A DNA stretch of 64,000 nt from NCBI GenBank assembly GCA_023014365.1, contig JAEBUN010000017.1, forward strand, positions 868,001-932,000. Reading direction: 5' to 3'. The stretch is from Lepiota brunneoincarnata (lineage: Eukaryota > Basidiomycota > Agaricomycetes > Agaricales > Agaricaceae). The stretch's first letter is position 1; the number at the start of each line of letters is the position of its first letter. The notes beneath the pieces were generated by a model, which was not told where the DNA came from, searched no databases, and saw nothing but the letters and a program-made list of their open reading frames with translations. This document shows positions 11,601 through 22,288 of this stretch, one piece after another. The translations under genes were made by a program, and so were the position numbers.

Positions 11601-12970
11601 ACTATCGACAGTAACCACAATGACAGGTTCACGCAGATCAACATATTCCTTGAGCCGAGTGCCCATGCTGAACTCGCCGAAAGTGGGCCGCTAACCTAGC
11701 GCGGAAGTCGGCAGTGTCACCAGCACCTCTGGGGCTCCGTTTGAAGACTTGAAGAGACGATTGGCAAACATCAATGGGTCGACATCATCTTTGGGCATAG
11801 CTCACGGACATCCACACACTCCAAGAGAATCCAGGGCCATCCTGTCACCTGTGCCAGCACCCACTTCTCCCCTCATTCTAACATCCTCTACAATACCTTC
11901 TCCGCCCGCCTCCGTCGCATCAGCAGCGCTTCCGCATACCGCTGCTCTTGCCCCCATACTACCTCCCGTTGCATCGACGACGGAAAGACCCGGCAGTCCG
12001 ACGGAGAGTGTGACCTCGATGGCTAATTCGGTTTCGTTCAGGCCGCTGAGCCGACTGCAAATCAGTGGAAGCGCGATACTAGATGTACCAAAGGCTGCGC
12101 CTGCGGTTGGATCCAGCAAAACGAACGCTATAGGGTTATTGGAGCCGCATTCGAAACTTGTGAAGGACTCTGAGGGATCACCAGAGGTATCTGGGAGGTC
12201 TTCCCCGGTGTCTGTTTCAACGGTTTCCAGGCTACATAGATTCAGGCCCCAACCCGCCCAACCTATATCAACATACGGTGAGTCAACAAATGGTCTTATC
12301 CAAGTTTCGTTGATCTGAATGCTTCTTAGATGGACAGGACCCCGGCATCAGCCATCTTTTGGAGAACCTCTACCTAGACAACAACCGTGACTTACAGAAT
12401 GACTTTGGACCCAAAGTGCACGAAGCCCCAGTACGAAGGCGAGGAGCAACACGACATACATTCACACCTCGAGACACTTCGAGCCGCCGAACAGAAGTCA
12501 GCCTCGTCGCCAATCTCACATCACACTCTGACGCCATCACTGCACTTACAGTATCTCCGGACCATATGTTCTTTGTCTCAGCCTCGGATGACAAGACCGT
12601 CAAGATATGGGATACTGCCAGATTGGAGAGGAATGTGACGAGTAAGCCAAGACATACATATGGGCAACATCATGCACGGGTGAAGAGTGTTTGTATGTTG
12701 GAGGCGACACATTGTTTTGCAAGTGCAGCTGATGATGGGAGTGTGCAAGTCGTGAGGGAGTATAGGGTTGATCATCCGGGAGAGTATGTAACATGCATGA
12801 TGCATTATAACTCTGGTGAGTGAGAGATTCGTGAGGCGGTGTTGCCTGGCATTGATGTTTGGGGCACAATCAGATACAGCATCGAATTTAATCCTGGCGA
12901 CAACCCACTCCAACATCGTTATTCTTGACTTGCGGACGATGGGGGTGATGCAGAGAATGGAGAATCCAAG
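7032..12970. repeat. Duplicated block, left copy (hydrolase + VPS15)
   Basis: Near-identical to 15534-17449 (up to 8947 here) and then to 28740-33734 (from 8948 here). Identity is very high except for several deletions in the VPS15 part. Homology starts at ATCTGAGTACATGA within the last hydrolase intron. It ends at CCAAG inside the VPS15 WD40 region. In this copy the hydrolase and VPS15 parts are directly joined (TTCTCTA then TACCACTC). Confidence 0.9.
9027..12970 (+). pseudogene. VPS15: VPS15 pseudogene (left copy), truncated and multiply broken
   Basis: Copy of the complete VPS15 at 28819-34786. It starts with the same MGNAHSGF N-terminus (myristoylation-type MGN) and keeps the kinase-like part with HGDIKSENIL. 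Lesions seen by direct comparison: loss of 905 bp at the 10298/10299 junction (30101-31005 of the intact copy); a 10-bp deletion near 10365; a 2-bp deletion near 10455, after which the frame is restored; a CAA to TAA stop at 11692; an in-frame 45-bp deletion near 12747; and loss of everything after 12970, which removes the last WD40 blades. One early intron is also shortened to about 32 nt. No functional PI3-kinase regulatory subunit could come from it. Transcripts, if any, would be partial. Confidence 0.92.
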
Positions 12971-13129
12971 GATATCTTTTGATTATATTAGTCAATTTAA
13001 TGCTATTCTCTATCAATCTCGCGACGCGTCGATGTGCCAACACTTGGCAGTGTCACAGACGGTCATAACTCATGTGATACCTTACTCTCGATTAGCATCA
13101 CGATCATCTTTTGAGCCCTCACTTCCAGC

Positions 13130-15056
13130 ATGAAATTGCACGACTTTTTAGTAGAACGCGCAAAGTTTCCTTTTCCCGCCACTGGCGAACACCTAGCTGA
13201 AAGCTCTACCGATATATCCCAATTTGATCTTGGATTGCTCGACAAAGAGTGGAAGGCTGAACACGCTGTGCGAGATGACGCTTTGGTTGAAAACCTCTGT
13301 CAAACTCTCGAAAATATCCTCGGGGACATGACTCTAACAGATGATGGTGCAAACTACCTTCTGCGAAGCTTTTCTCCTAAATTACAAGTCGACGAGGCTG
13401 GTGCAAAAAGGCAAGCTTGGGCTACAAATTCAAGCGAGGCTAGGGTGAGTTCTCGCCTTTCGAGGCTGGTTCATTCAGACTAACGCTCAAGCTAGAGTCG
13501 GTCGCTGTTGGACAAGGGATTCTTCGAGGCTGTACGCAGGTTTCTTTGGCATTACAATCAGTCAAACTTCGAAGCCAGAGAGGAAGACTCGGTCAAGGGG
13601 TGCAAGACCAGAGTTGACTACGTTGCTCTAGTAGATGATGAGCCAAAGCTGCTTGTTGAAGCAAAATCACCTGCCGTTATGAAAAAGGTTTATGAGCTGC
13701 TGCCGCAGCACGGCGTCAAGTTAAAATGGATTCCTCATCAATCTTTGATACCAAAATTTTTTTCCCAGGTGAGTGCTATGGTTTATTCATTACAATATCT
13801 GTATTCAATGAATACATGCAGGCTGCATTGTATCTGGGCCTTAGACACATGACATGGCTGTTTCTCACCTGTCATAATTACTGGATTGTCTGCCGGCTTG
13901 TGAGGGACGATGAACATCCTTATCTTGTGTACTCACCACAAATCAGCATCAAAGACTCATCAGAGCCCTTTAGGGCATATCTTGGTGCTCTTTTATCTGT
14001 GGTCAAAGGTGTTCCTGTCAAACTCAGCCCATATGGTCGGGATATGCAACTTGATTCTACCAGAGAAAAAGGAGACGAAGAAAGCCCCCCACCTGAGGAT
14101 GATGCTGACAATGGCTCAGGGGAATATCAAGGCAAACCAGGTGGAGCTTCAACCAGCCGCCCAGTCACCTGCAGTCATGCACGTGATGAACATCGGGATA
14201 CTGAACCTGAGCTTGTTGTTTGTTTATTCCTTTGTTGATGTTCAGTGCTTAGTTTGCTCATTTACTATTAGGTTACTTCCTCCTCTCCAGATTCACCTGA
14301 AGATTTCCAAATATGGGTTTGCCTCTATAGCATGTCAAACAACACACTCAGCCTCCCACAGAACAGTGAACGATGCCTATGGCTCACCCAGTTTATAGCA
14401 TCAGGGTCAACTGGGAACATTTGGCGATGTCACTTTAATAATTCTGATGACTTCTTTGCTGCCAAAGTCACCGAGGTGTTACACTCTTCTGATGCCAGTA
14501 GCCGACAAAGACTTCACAACGAGTTTAGCATTTACCTTGCCCTAAACATGGCATATCAAACTGGTCAATTGCCCAATCGTATTGCTCCTCGCTGTTATGG
14601 GGCATTTGAGGGTAATCATGTGGATATTCTCATCCTTGACTTATGTGATAGTGTTTTGAATGAATGGGGAGAACTCAGTGTTCTTGAGCGGTAAGTATGC
14701 TAATTGTACTGCTTTTATTAAGGGATATAATCTCCTGCAGATCCCAAGTATTCAAGTTGGTACAGGACCTTCATCATGTTGGAATAATGCATGGAGATCT
14801 TGAACCCCGGAACATTGCACGTGTTAGTGGAGGTGGATTCCTTCTCATTGATTTTTCGGAAAGTAGGAAGCATATATGTAGAGAGAGCAAGGTATGACAT
14901 ATGATCTCCCCACTCTCCTGTTTGCTTATATATGAATAAGGACAATGGGCTAAACACTCAAGCTGCTCCTGCACGAAAGCACAAGTGTTCTGAGCTGCAG
15001 ACCTTACGAAAGCAGTTGGAGAGACCTCTTAGAGATGATCATGTAAACATGGGGTG
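13130..15056 (+). CDS. Nuclease-like domain fused to protein-kinase-like domain
   Basis: A multi-exon gene of a family common in Agaricomycetes. ATG at 13130 (MKLHDFLVERAKFPFP). The N-terminal half contains TRVDYVALVDDEP followed by KLLVEAKSP, a D...ExK pattern as in PD-(D/E)XK restriction-endonuclease-like folds, then LFLTCHNYWIVCRLV and AYLGALLSVVKGVPV. An acidic/low-complexity linker follows (about 14060-14215). The C-terminal half is kinase-like: glycine loop ASGSTGNIW, FAAKV with the probable ATP-binding Lys, catalytic loop HGDLEPRNI (HGD for HRD, Asn kept), and LIDFSES in place of DFG. Introns include 13447-13495, about 13770-13820 and about 14217-14290. The C-terminal exon ends in a Cys/Lys-rich tail. 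The gene starts only 160 bp after the duplication boundary. Function unknown; the architecture recalls Crinkler/CR-type eukaryotic effector proteins. Confidence 0.7.
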
Positions 15057-15517
15057 AAAGCTTGCATTTGCATAATCTCCCCAGTTTTCTGGTAGATGGA
15101 TGATATAAAATGAAGAGCAGTCTTGTACATGATGGTGGCAGTTTGACTATAGTATGATAGAACCATTCTGTTGAGCACCTCTCAGGGGAAATTCTTGAAC
15201 CTTCTACTTCAATGCACTGATGCCAAAAGAGTCCACCTGAGAGGGTACTGTAGTGGCAGCCCTCACTGTAAAGGAGGGGGGGTTGAGGTGGCATGATTTC
15301 CCTGACTCACATAATGAATGGAAGACCAGTTTGGAATTAAAAGAAACTGCAGCTTTAGCCAACTATTTAAAGTGCACAAATTATCCTGACCCTAATAGCC
15401 ACTTGGGAGAATTTCTTTTTAATTCCGAACCGATACATATCTATTGGAGGTGAGAGGAAAGTACGGTGGACTCGAGATACTATTCAAAGAGAAAAAGGGA
15501 ATAATGTACATCTTCGG
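15057..15517. other. Intergenic spacer between kinase-like gene and hydrolase B
   Basis: About 460 bp unique to this position. One 66-residue plus frame (15253-15453) has no recognisable domain. The last bases form the foreign final exon of hydrolase B. Confidence 0.4.
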
Positions 15518-17120
15518 TCAACCCCTATTTATCATCTGAGTACATGATTTTGTTCGGGTGGGCCGTCTGCAAAGAGCATTTGGAAAACTTACAAGATGTC
15601 CAGTGTTGGGTATCCGGACATTCGACGAATTCTTCGGCCGCAACCATACTCGCGTATGCGTTGAGCCCGGAGGGCCAAGTCTGTTTATCGTATCAGCGTC
15701 TCCCTCATAGCAAGGGCATGGCACCACCATCCCACTTACTCTTTAGCGCCAGGCTTCCCCGGAACGACCCAGCGCAGCTCAATCTGCTCATCCAGAGTCG
15801 GAAGCCTATGGAACACCTCAAACTGTGCCAATATTGCAGCGAAAACGATCGCCTCCTGAACTGCTGGTGTTTTAAGCCTGACGATTGGTCGTCCATTGGA
15901 GTCTTTGGAGTCATAAAGTCCGCATTCAACATAGAGCTTGAGTGCTTCAGGATCCCAGGCGCAAAAGAATGGATTTTTCTTGAAGCTCTCCATCGCTTCT
16001 TGCCTATATATCGAGATGAAAAAAGAAACCATCACTGTCTGCAGTTGGCAACGTACCTTGACGTCCAGACTTCTCGTCGAGCAAGGGCACCGAAAAGAAG
16101 ACCGTCGAGACGCTCGTCAGATAGTCCATCCTCTTCTCGATCGTGTGGTTTGATGATCACGGGATCAACCAACATGAGGGATGAGAACAGCTTTGTGTTC
16201 TCGAGTGCAGCAAAAGCGCTGGTTGCAATGTGAACAATGGCGACTGAGACCAAACGACTAAACTCACGTCGTGCAGCCGCCGTATGAGTGTCCTACGCCA
16301 ACTAAAGTTCGGTTCATCAAGCCATAGGCTTGCCTACGTTGAGTCTCTTCGGGTGAGACGCGTTGAAGATGCGTAGGAAGGGGAGTATCAGTGACAGAGG
16401 AAGGCAGGAAATAATGCAGGAAATTGAGGATATCGCGGCCGTTATCAGCCCAGTCGACTGAGGAATTGTAAGCAAACAAGGGACTGCTGCGGAGAAGTGC
16501 GGCTCACTCACATAGGCCGCCCAAAGTATCATGGTTGAGCAGGGCGGAGTCGCCGTGCTGGACGGCCTCCCATGACCACATTTCATCAACCAAGTTACCA
16601 GAGCGCAAACTCAAAAGATGCTTTATCACGGGCTCCCAGGTCTACACCAGACCAGCTCACGTCCTTCAGAACATCTGAATGTAGGACAACGGCGACGTAC
16701 CTCCTTTTGCAACCCATTTGCATGTGCGAAGAACAGAGTTAATCCAGTCCCCTTTGCACCCCTCCTCACATACCGATTCAAACAAATCCACAGCAGTCTC
16801 GGATGCCCCTGAGTCACGGGAGGAGCGCCTAGGACACGCAACTCTGCGCGAGTCACCTGGTAATAGGCTAATCTTTCCGCTTTCGACAAATTCGGAGGGG
16901 GTGGGGGTTGTGTTGGTGCGTAAGGATTTGTTCGTAAGTGGGCTGCGGGTATGATGTGTGTGGTCAGTGTGAAAGGTGCATCGAATGGAAGTTGTCGAGG
17001 TTTGGAGGGTAACGGTGGGTACTCCAGGGGTTGGGGCGGGGGGTAGACGGAAAGGGTCTTCCTCGGGGTAATGGAACGCCATGTAGAGGGTTCGATTGGG
17101 GGATAAGAGAACGAGGACAT
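15518..17120 (-). CDS. Alpha/beta-hydrolase copy B with replaced C-terminus
   Basis: Second copy of the hydrolase at 6989-8618, with the same start (MSSFSYPP), exons, splice sites, HANG motif, GVGHSYGG nucleophile elbow and catalytic-His region (here NTGHL). All coding frames remain open. Homology with copy A ends at 15534, inside the last intron just before its acceptor. The acceptor is kept, so splicing would add only MINRG and a stop instead of the IPQEAPRELGMSWT ending of copy A. The catalytic Ser and His are both present, so activity is possible, but loss of the conserved QE(x)P segment after GHL may destabilise the fold. Its 5' flank matches copy A up to 17449, where the 11.3-kb block begins. 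It may be a functional paralogue or an early pseudogene. Confidence 0.75.
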
Positions 17121-17449
17121 CGTTGATGAAAACACGATGATCAACGAGTTAAGTAGATGGTTTCAGAGTCACACAAATGGGTTTATTACAATGGACCGCA
17201 GCTTCAACACCCGTCGCTGTGCCAACTTGACTTTGCGGAATTGACATTTCACGTGCCAAACTCAGGGCCACACATATTCTTCAGGGTTTGTCCTTTGCTG
17301 CAGCAGCTCCGTCACGCAGACCGAACATGACCGTCGCCCTCTCCGAATTCGCTCGACGATTGATAGCGTGGAAGCCTCCGAACGCCTAACTATGGCGTGT
17401 GTGAAAAGGTGGTTAACTATTTCACTCAACCACATGGTGGCTTTCTCTA
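15534..17449. repeat. Duplicated block, right copy part 1 (hydrolase)
   Basis: Matches 7032-8947. The left edge lies in the last intron of the hydrolase; the right edge is TTCTCTA in its upstream region. In the left copy the next base begins the VPS15 upstream sequence; here the 11.3-kb block follows. Confidence 0.9.
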
Positions 17450-17608
17450 AGCCTGGGCTTTCCTACCCCCCAAATGGTTGCTCATGGGGTTTCGGTACCA
17501 TTCCACGCTCTAGCTATCTCTAAACCAACAACGGTAACGCGCGGTCAACTGCTATTTTTCCGTGCGGAAAAAGAACACAATGAAAGCCATCCCCTCACGG
17601 GAAAGCCA

Positions 17609-17614
17609 TATAAA
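17609..17614 (+). promoter_or_regulatory. TATA-like box of the S41-like gene
   Basis: TATAAA lies 42 bp before the ATG at 17656, with no other gene start on this strand nearby. It is unique to the 11.3-kb block, so this gene does not depend on the duplicated promoter. Confidence 0.45.
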
Positions 17615-17655
17615 GCTGCCCGCGATAAGTGCCTTGGGGCACCAGAGAAGCTCCA

Positions 17656-20600
17656 ATGCACGTTCTCTTTGCCCTCTGCGGGGCATTCTTGCCCTTCCTA
17701 GTCGCTGGCGCTCCACCTAATGGCGACCCTTGCGCCAAGATTGCCGGAAAGGCGTTTGTGCTTCCTGCGGACGCTCTGGCTTGCGAGAAATCCTTCCCCT
17801 TTAACGAAACCCTGCGCCAGAATGTTTTGACCAACATGGCCCGAGTCTTTGACTTCTTCACGTTTGAAGACTATTACATCAGGTCTCCACCTCCGTTCCA
17901 AGAATCAACCATAAATATTCGGGCGACATTGGACAGGATTAATAAAACGAGATACCGGGTGCGTCATCTGGAGCATTTTATCCCTTGTCATTCTCCGATA
18001 CTGTGGTTCCCAGACGGACTATGATTTCAATATCGATCTCTACGATTTTACCACACAGCTGAATGATGGACACACTCGTATGCATGATCCAAGGCGTGAG
18101 CTGCAACGATGCCCTTTGACGTAAAACCCTTCTAGGCTGGTTCCCGGACTGTTACACATTGTTTCAGAACGTCCTCCCTGCACCTGTCGTGAACATCGAA
18201 GTCGATGGTATCCAAGCTGTCTATGTCGCTCAAGACTCTGTAGAATTTCTCTCGCAACTCGGAGACGAATTCACAGGTTTCTTTGATTCCATCGGGTTTG
18301 ACTGGAAACGCCTTGCTGGAGCAAAGATCGTGGAGATAGAGGGAATGCAACCGTACGACTACGTAGACCTCATCGCAAAAACCGTGTCTGGAAACTATTT
18401 GGATCATGGGGTTCGCGTCAACTCTGTCTTCAGTAGCTATCGTATCTCCGGGACGAGCTTCTCTCAGCGCATCGGAGACCTCGCAGGGCCTACAGGTGTC
18501 AAGCAAACATCCCTCAAGGTGAAGTTGATTCCGGTTGGCTCGAGGAGGGTTGAGGCAATCGACATTCCGTTCCTTGCAAACTACCTTGGGCCTACTTTTA
18601 CCGACAGGGATTCCTTGTTCGTCCCATTGACGTCTTTCCCTCCATACCGTAACTGACGCCTTTACCCGGTAGCTGGGCAAACAACTGTGCCGCTAACATA
18701 CTTACAAATGGCATAGACTTGAAGACTCTCCGGGTGCAAGATCGCCCTCGCAAACTCGCCAAGGCCCAGATTATTGACAAATCGGAGAGTAACGCTATCA
18801 ACCTGCCGCCTCCATTCCTCCCTAACACCACAACCGTCCCCGGGAGTGGTGGTGTCATCAAATCATTCGTACTACCAGACAACAAGACGGGAGTGGTAAG
18901 GCGCTAGTTCAGAGCTCGAAATTTACATTTGACGCTTCAGTGATTGTTGTCCGCTCGACAACATAGATGTTTGTGGGATCCTTCGGTGGCGAATTTGAAG
19001 GGTTCCAAGCCGATACGGTTGCGGCAATAACGGCGTTCAAGCAAGCTGGTGTCACTCAGTTACTACTTGACCTGACCAACAACGGGGGTATGTGCGCACT
19101 TACGCTGGCTATGGGGCATGTTACGTGACGAACCGTTAGGTGGTTTCGTTTGTCTTGGCCAATTCTTGCATCAGTATTTATCTGGCTCCAAGATCGGCTA
19201 TCCGTAGGCTTTTTCTATCTGATCGACACGTTTACAAGTGCTGACAGCCACTAACGTTATGCTACTTAGCGGCTTTGTATCGACCAATAGGGCCAATCCT
19301 CTCGCTCAAAGGGTGGTCGCAGCAGATATTGCATTAGGTCTCAATGACCAGCTCACTTTTTATACCGCAGACAACTGTACGTATCTGATTCCGCCCGCTT
19401 CGGCTTTGTTCGAAAGGAAGACAGAGATGAAAACTGAGCGCTGAACTTGCATTGTCAATAGGGGCGTTCTTGAATGGAACCCAAATGTCTCCGTCATTCA
19501 ACTATATCGACCCTTCGTCGCCGTTCATTGTGAACGGCCGCCAGGATCCTACCTCACAGCGCTTCCATGTACGTGGTTCTTCATATTTTGTTCAACCATA
19601 TATTTTTTAAGAACATACCAAAAATGGATTAGGACACTTGTGAACTAGGGTTCTCTCAAGAAGTTCCACCAGACCCACCTTTCGACCTCAGGTTCGTACA
19701 GCCCCCCCAAAAAACTCCTAATCAACTCCTTCCCTAACTCGAAACCGCCCCTGCCGATCTCCGGCGGTCGCACTTGACTAACAGGAAAGTCGCGATTGGT
19801 AAGTAGAAATAAACCCTGTACCCCCAGGCTTCAGGCAAGGGTTTCTCATCAGCTCCTGTTTCATTCACCTGTCATTTTCATCGCCGCCGGTAATTCTCAA
19901 CGACAATAACTTGATCATTTACGACCACGGGACGATGCAAAAGTGAGCAACGGCGACTGTGCTTCAACATGTGCTATGTTTAGCACTTTGATGAACGAAC
20001 ACCATAACACCAAGATTGCTGTATTTGGCGGCAAACCTGGAGAGAGGATGGAATTCAAGGGTGAGGAGATGGCTGCTGTTGTTGTAGGGGCACAGGGTAT
20101 TTGACGTTCACACGTGCGGTGCTTAGGTATGGCCGGAAACCAGGTCCTGGAGTGGTTTGATCTTGATACCGAAATTAAGACCGCTGGCGTGAAAGACGTG
20201 AGCGACGTGTGCTTGGTTCACTGTGTTGTCGTTGACTTTCAACTTCCGTCCGGCAGGATCCACTTGCACCTCCTGATCTGTGTGTAGTATTCATGAATTG
20301 GGAGACACAAGTGTGCTGAAAGACTTGAATTGTAACAGTTTGGTTTCAGGAAACTTCCGGTGCGTACGATAATTCCGGGAGCTCACTTCCTTTGCATTCT
20401 GACCACCGAGAAAGTCATAACTGGAGGACTGGTGAGTGGTCATTTAGCAGACGGGGGCCCCCTTGATTGAGAGAATTGCTAGCATGGAGTTTCTTCGATG
20501 AAAACAAGCCGATAGGTAGGAACCCTGAAATAGTATATGGGTATGACGTGGAACGTTGACCTTTGACGGCGCTCTAGCGTACGAATCGGAGCTGCCTACT

Positions 20601-20796
20601 CGTGAGTGTAAAACGGGAGCGATCTTGGATTTGGAGCTGACTGTCTGCCTGTCCTTTTTTTTAGTCCGCTTCTCCTACACCGTGGACACGTACAATAACC
20701 CGCAGAACCTCTGGACCTTTGCGTAAGTTGGTGTCAAACGCGTCATTTGCTGTCTGCCTAAATGTTGGATTTAGGGCGGGAAAACTGTTCGGATAA
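17656..20796 (+). CDS. Secreted peptidase S41-like (tail-specific protease) protein
   Basis: ATG at 17656 starts a signal peptide (MHVLFALCGAFLPFLVAGAP). The mature part contains CEKSFPFNETLRQNVL, YDFNIDLYDFTTQLNDGHT and WFPDCYTLFQN, typical of the fungal S41-like family. The core follows: VMFVGSFGGEFEGFQADT, LLLDLTNNGGGFVC, and VAIVSNGDCASTCAMFSTLM with the expected nucleophile Ser after the SNG(D)CAS strand, then GGKPGERMEFKGMAG. The tail reads RFSYTVDTYNNPQNLWTFAA. It is split by many short introns. The final exon gives AAGKLFG and a stop at 20796; homologues often continue, and an open stretch YVPNDKVLPSAV near 20835 would fit, so the true end may be altered by a small indel. Likely an extracellular or secretory-pathway protease or pseudo-protease; substrate unknown. 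Confidence 0.82.
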
Positions 20797-21079
20797 AAGG
20801 TAAAATAGCCCTCGAGACGTGTTGTATAGTACAGTTTATGTACCAAATGACAAAGTGTTGCCTTCAGCGGTTGCTGAACATCGCCCACCGCAGTCCTTCC
20901 CAGACCTCTTTCCAGCTGAAGGAGGGTCGTGATTCCGGAGGCCGCAGGTAGGTATGCGATGGTTGAGCTACTCCAGGGACAGAAACCATGCTAGCCCCAG
21001 ATCAATTTGGTGTCGATCAAGATGTATATATAAGCAGTGGCGCTTAGCTGCCAGATGCGTTGGCGATGGTAGAACGCAC

Positions 21080-21701
21080 CTACTGCGCAGCACGTTTTTC
21101 TTTCAAACGCCGCTCCAGCTCTTCAAAGGCACTCATGACAACACCGGTCATTTTCGGTGATTGAGTGCTGGAGTCCTTGGTTTGGATATGCTCCGGCCAC
21201 TCATGTTCGGGAATGTCGAGTGATACAAGGGTAGTGCGGAGTTTCCCCACGGATTCCTCGTACGCTGCCAAGGATTCTTCGTAGAGATCGTAGACGCACA
21301 CTGCGCAACCGGACATGCAGCATTCTGAGAAACGAGGTGATTAAGTTCCAAGAAGACCAAGGCAACGGGACTTTCGTACCGTCCGGTTCAGGTGGAGAGG
21401 GTTTGATGGGTAGAGTGAGGCCTCTGAAGGTAAGGAGCTTGGAAGATCCAGGAGCAGATGTCCGTACAGAGAGGATTTGCTTCTGGTCATCTCGGTTCCT
21501 TGTCATTGCTTCCTTTCCCCTCAATGACTTCTGCAAGGTAAGGTATCTATCTCGCAGGTTCCTTCCTCTCCTGTAGGGAAGTCTAGTGTGATCCTTGAGC
21601 GAGGTTTGCCCTCTGGAAGCATGGCGAACGTGCACGCGATGGAGAGCGGTTAGTCTGCCAGGGTATCGAGAGAGGTACGGACGGAGTGCGATCCAACCCA
21701 T
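21080..21701 (-). CDS. Oxidoreductase-like domain protein (PF09791 / OXLD1 type)
   Basis: Two exons joined by an intron at about 21317-21369 (donor GTACGA, acceptor CTCAG). Exon 1 begins at ATG 21701 with a basic, hydroxylated N-terminus (MGWIALRPYLSRYPGRLTAL) that looks like a mitochondrial presequence. It ends with LTLPIKPSPPEPD, the usual run-in to the domain. Exon 2 gives ECCMSGCAVCVYDLYEESL, the CC-x3-C-x2-C signature of the oxidoreductase-like N-terminal domain. It continues with an acidic helix to AFEELERRLKEKRAAQ. Human OXLD1 is mitochondrial; the exact activity of the family is unknown. Confidence 0.85.
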
Positions 21702-22288
21702 GAAACAGGCCTTTCGAGCCCTCAGTACTCAGTCAGCACTCAGTGTCAGCACAGGGTACGTAAGGCGGTCGGTAAAGAGAAGGATCATTGCCTGTTTCGG
21801 TTGACAACTCACAACGGCAACCAGTGGCTGTGCAATCCATTTTATCGGCTATCGTCACATATATTTTTTCATTTACACTCAAGTACATATTACTTCACAA
21901 TTCTCCCGGCGACCGTGAGTGCATCTTAATTATTTTCCAAAACATCCCTCCTGCTGTCCAAGGCCTCAGGAGGACGGGCTCCTGGCGCCCCATTCCCGGC
22001 TCTTGACAGAAGCCCCAGGAGTGTCGATTGCCGGCTTTACCGTTTAAAGACCGTTGCCTGAAAGAACACATGCCTGAACAAGACACTGCGGCGATACGCA
22101 TGCCCACAAACCCCCGGTTGTGCTAGAGGGACCTCCCGTATAGTTGCGGAACAAGAACCCGGCCCATCTGAAAGGGTCTTTCTCCATCTCATTGGTAGTT
22201 AGGGGATGACAGGGTGAGGTCATTCAGTCGACCCTAAACGAGCTCCTTAGCGCCCTTTTCCCCGCCGTGGATATAATAAAACCTAGCC
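21702..22288. other. Divergent intergenic region
   Basis: Nearly 600 bp between the divergent oxidoreductase-like and repeat-protein genes. A TATA-like TATAATAAA lies at 22271-22279 in the plus direction. No coding signal was seen. Confidence 0.4.
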
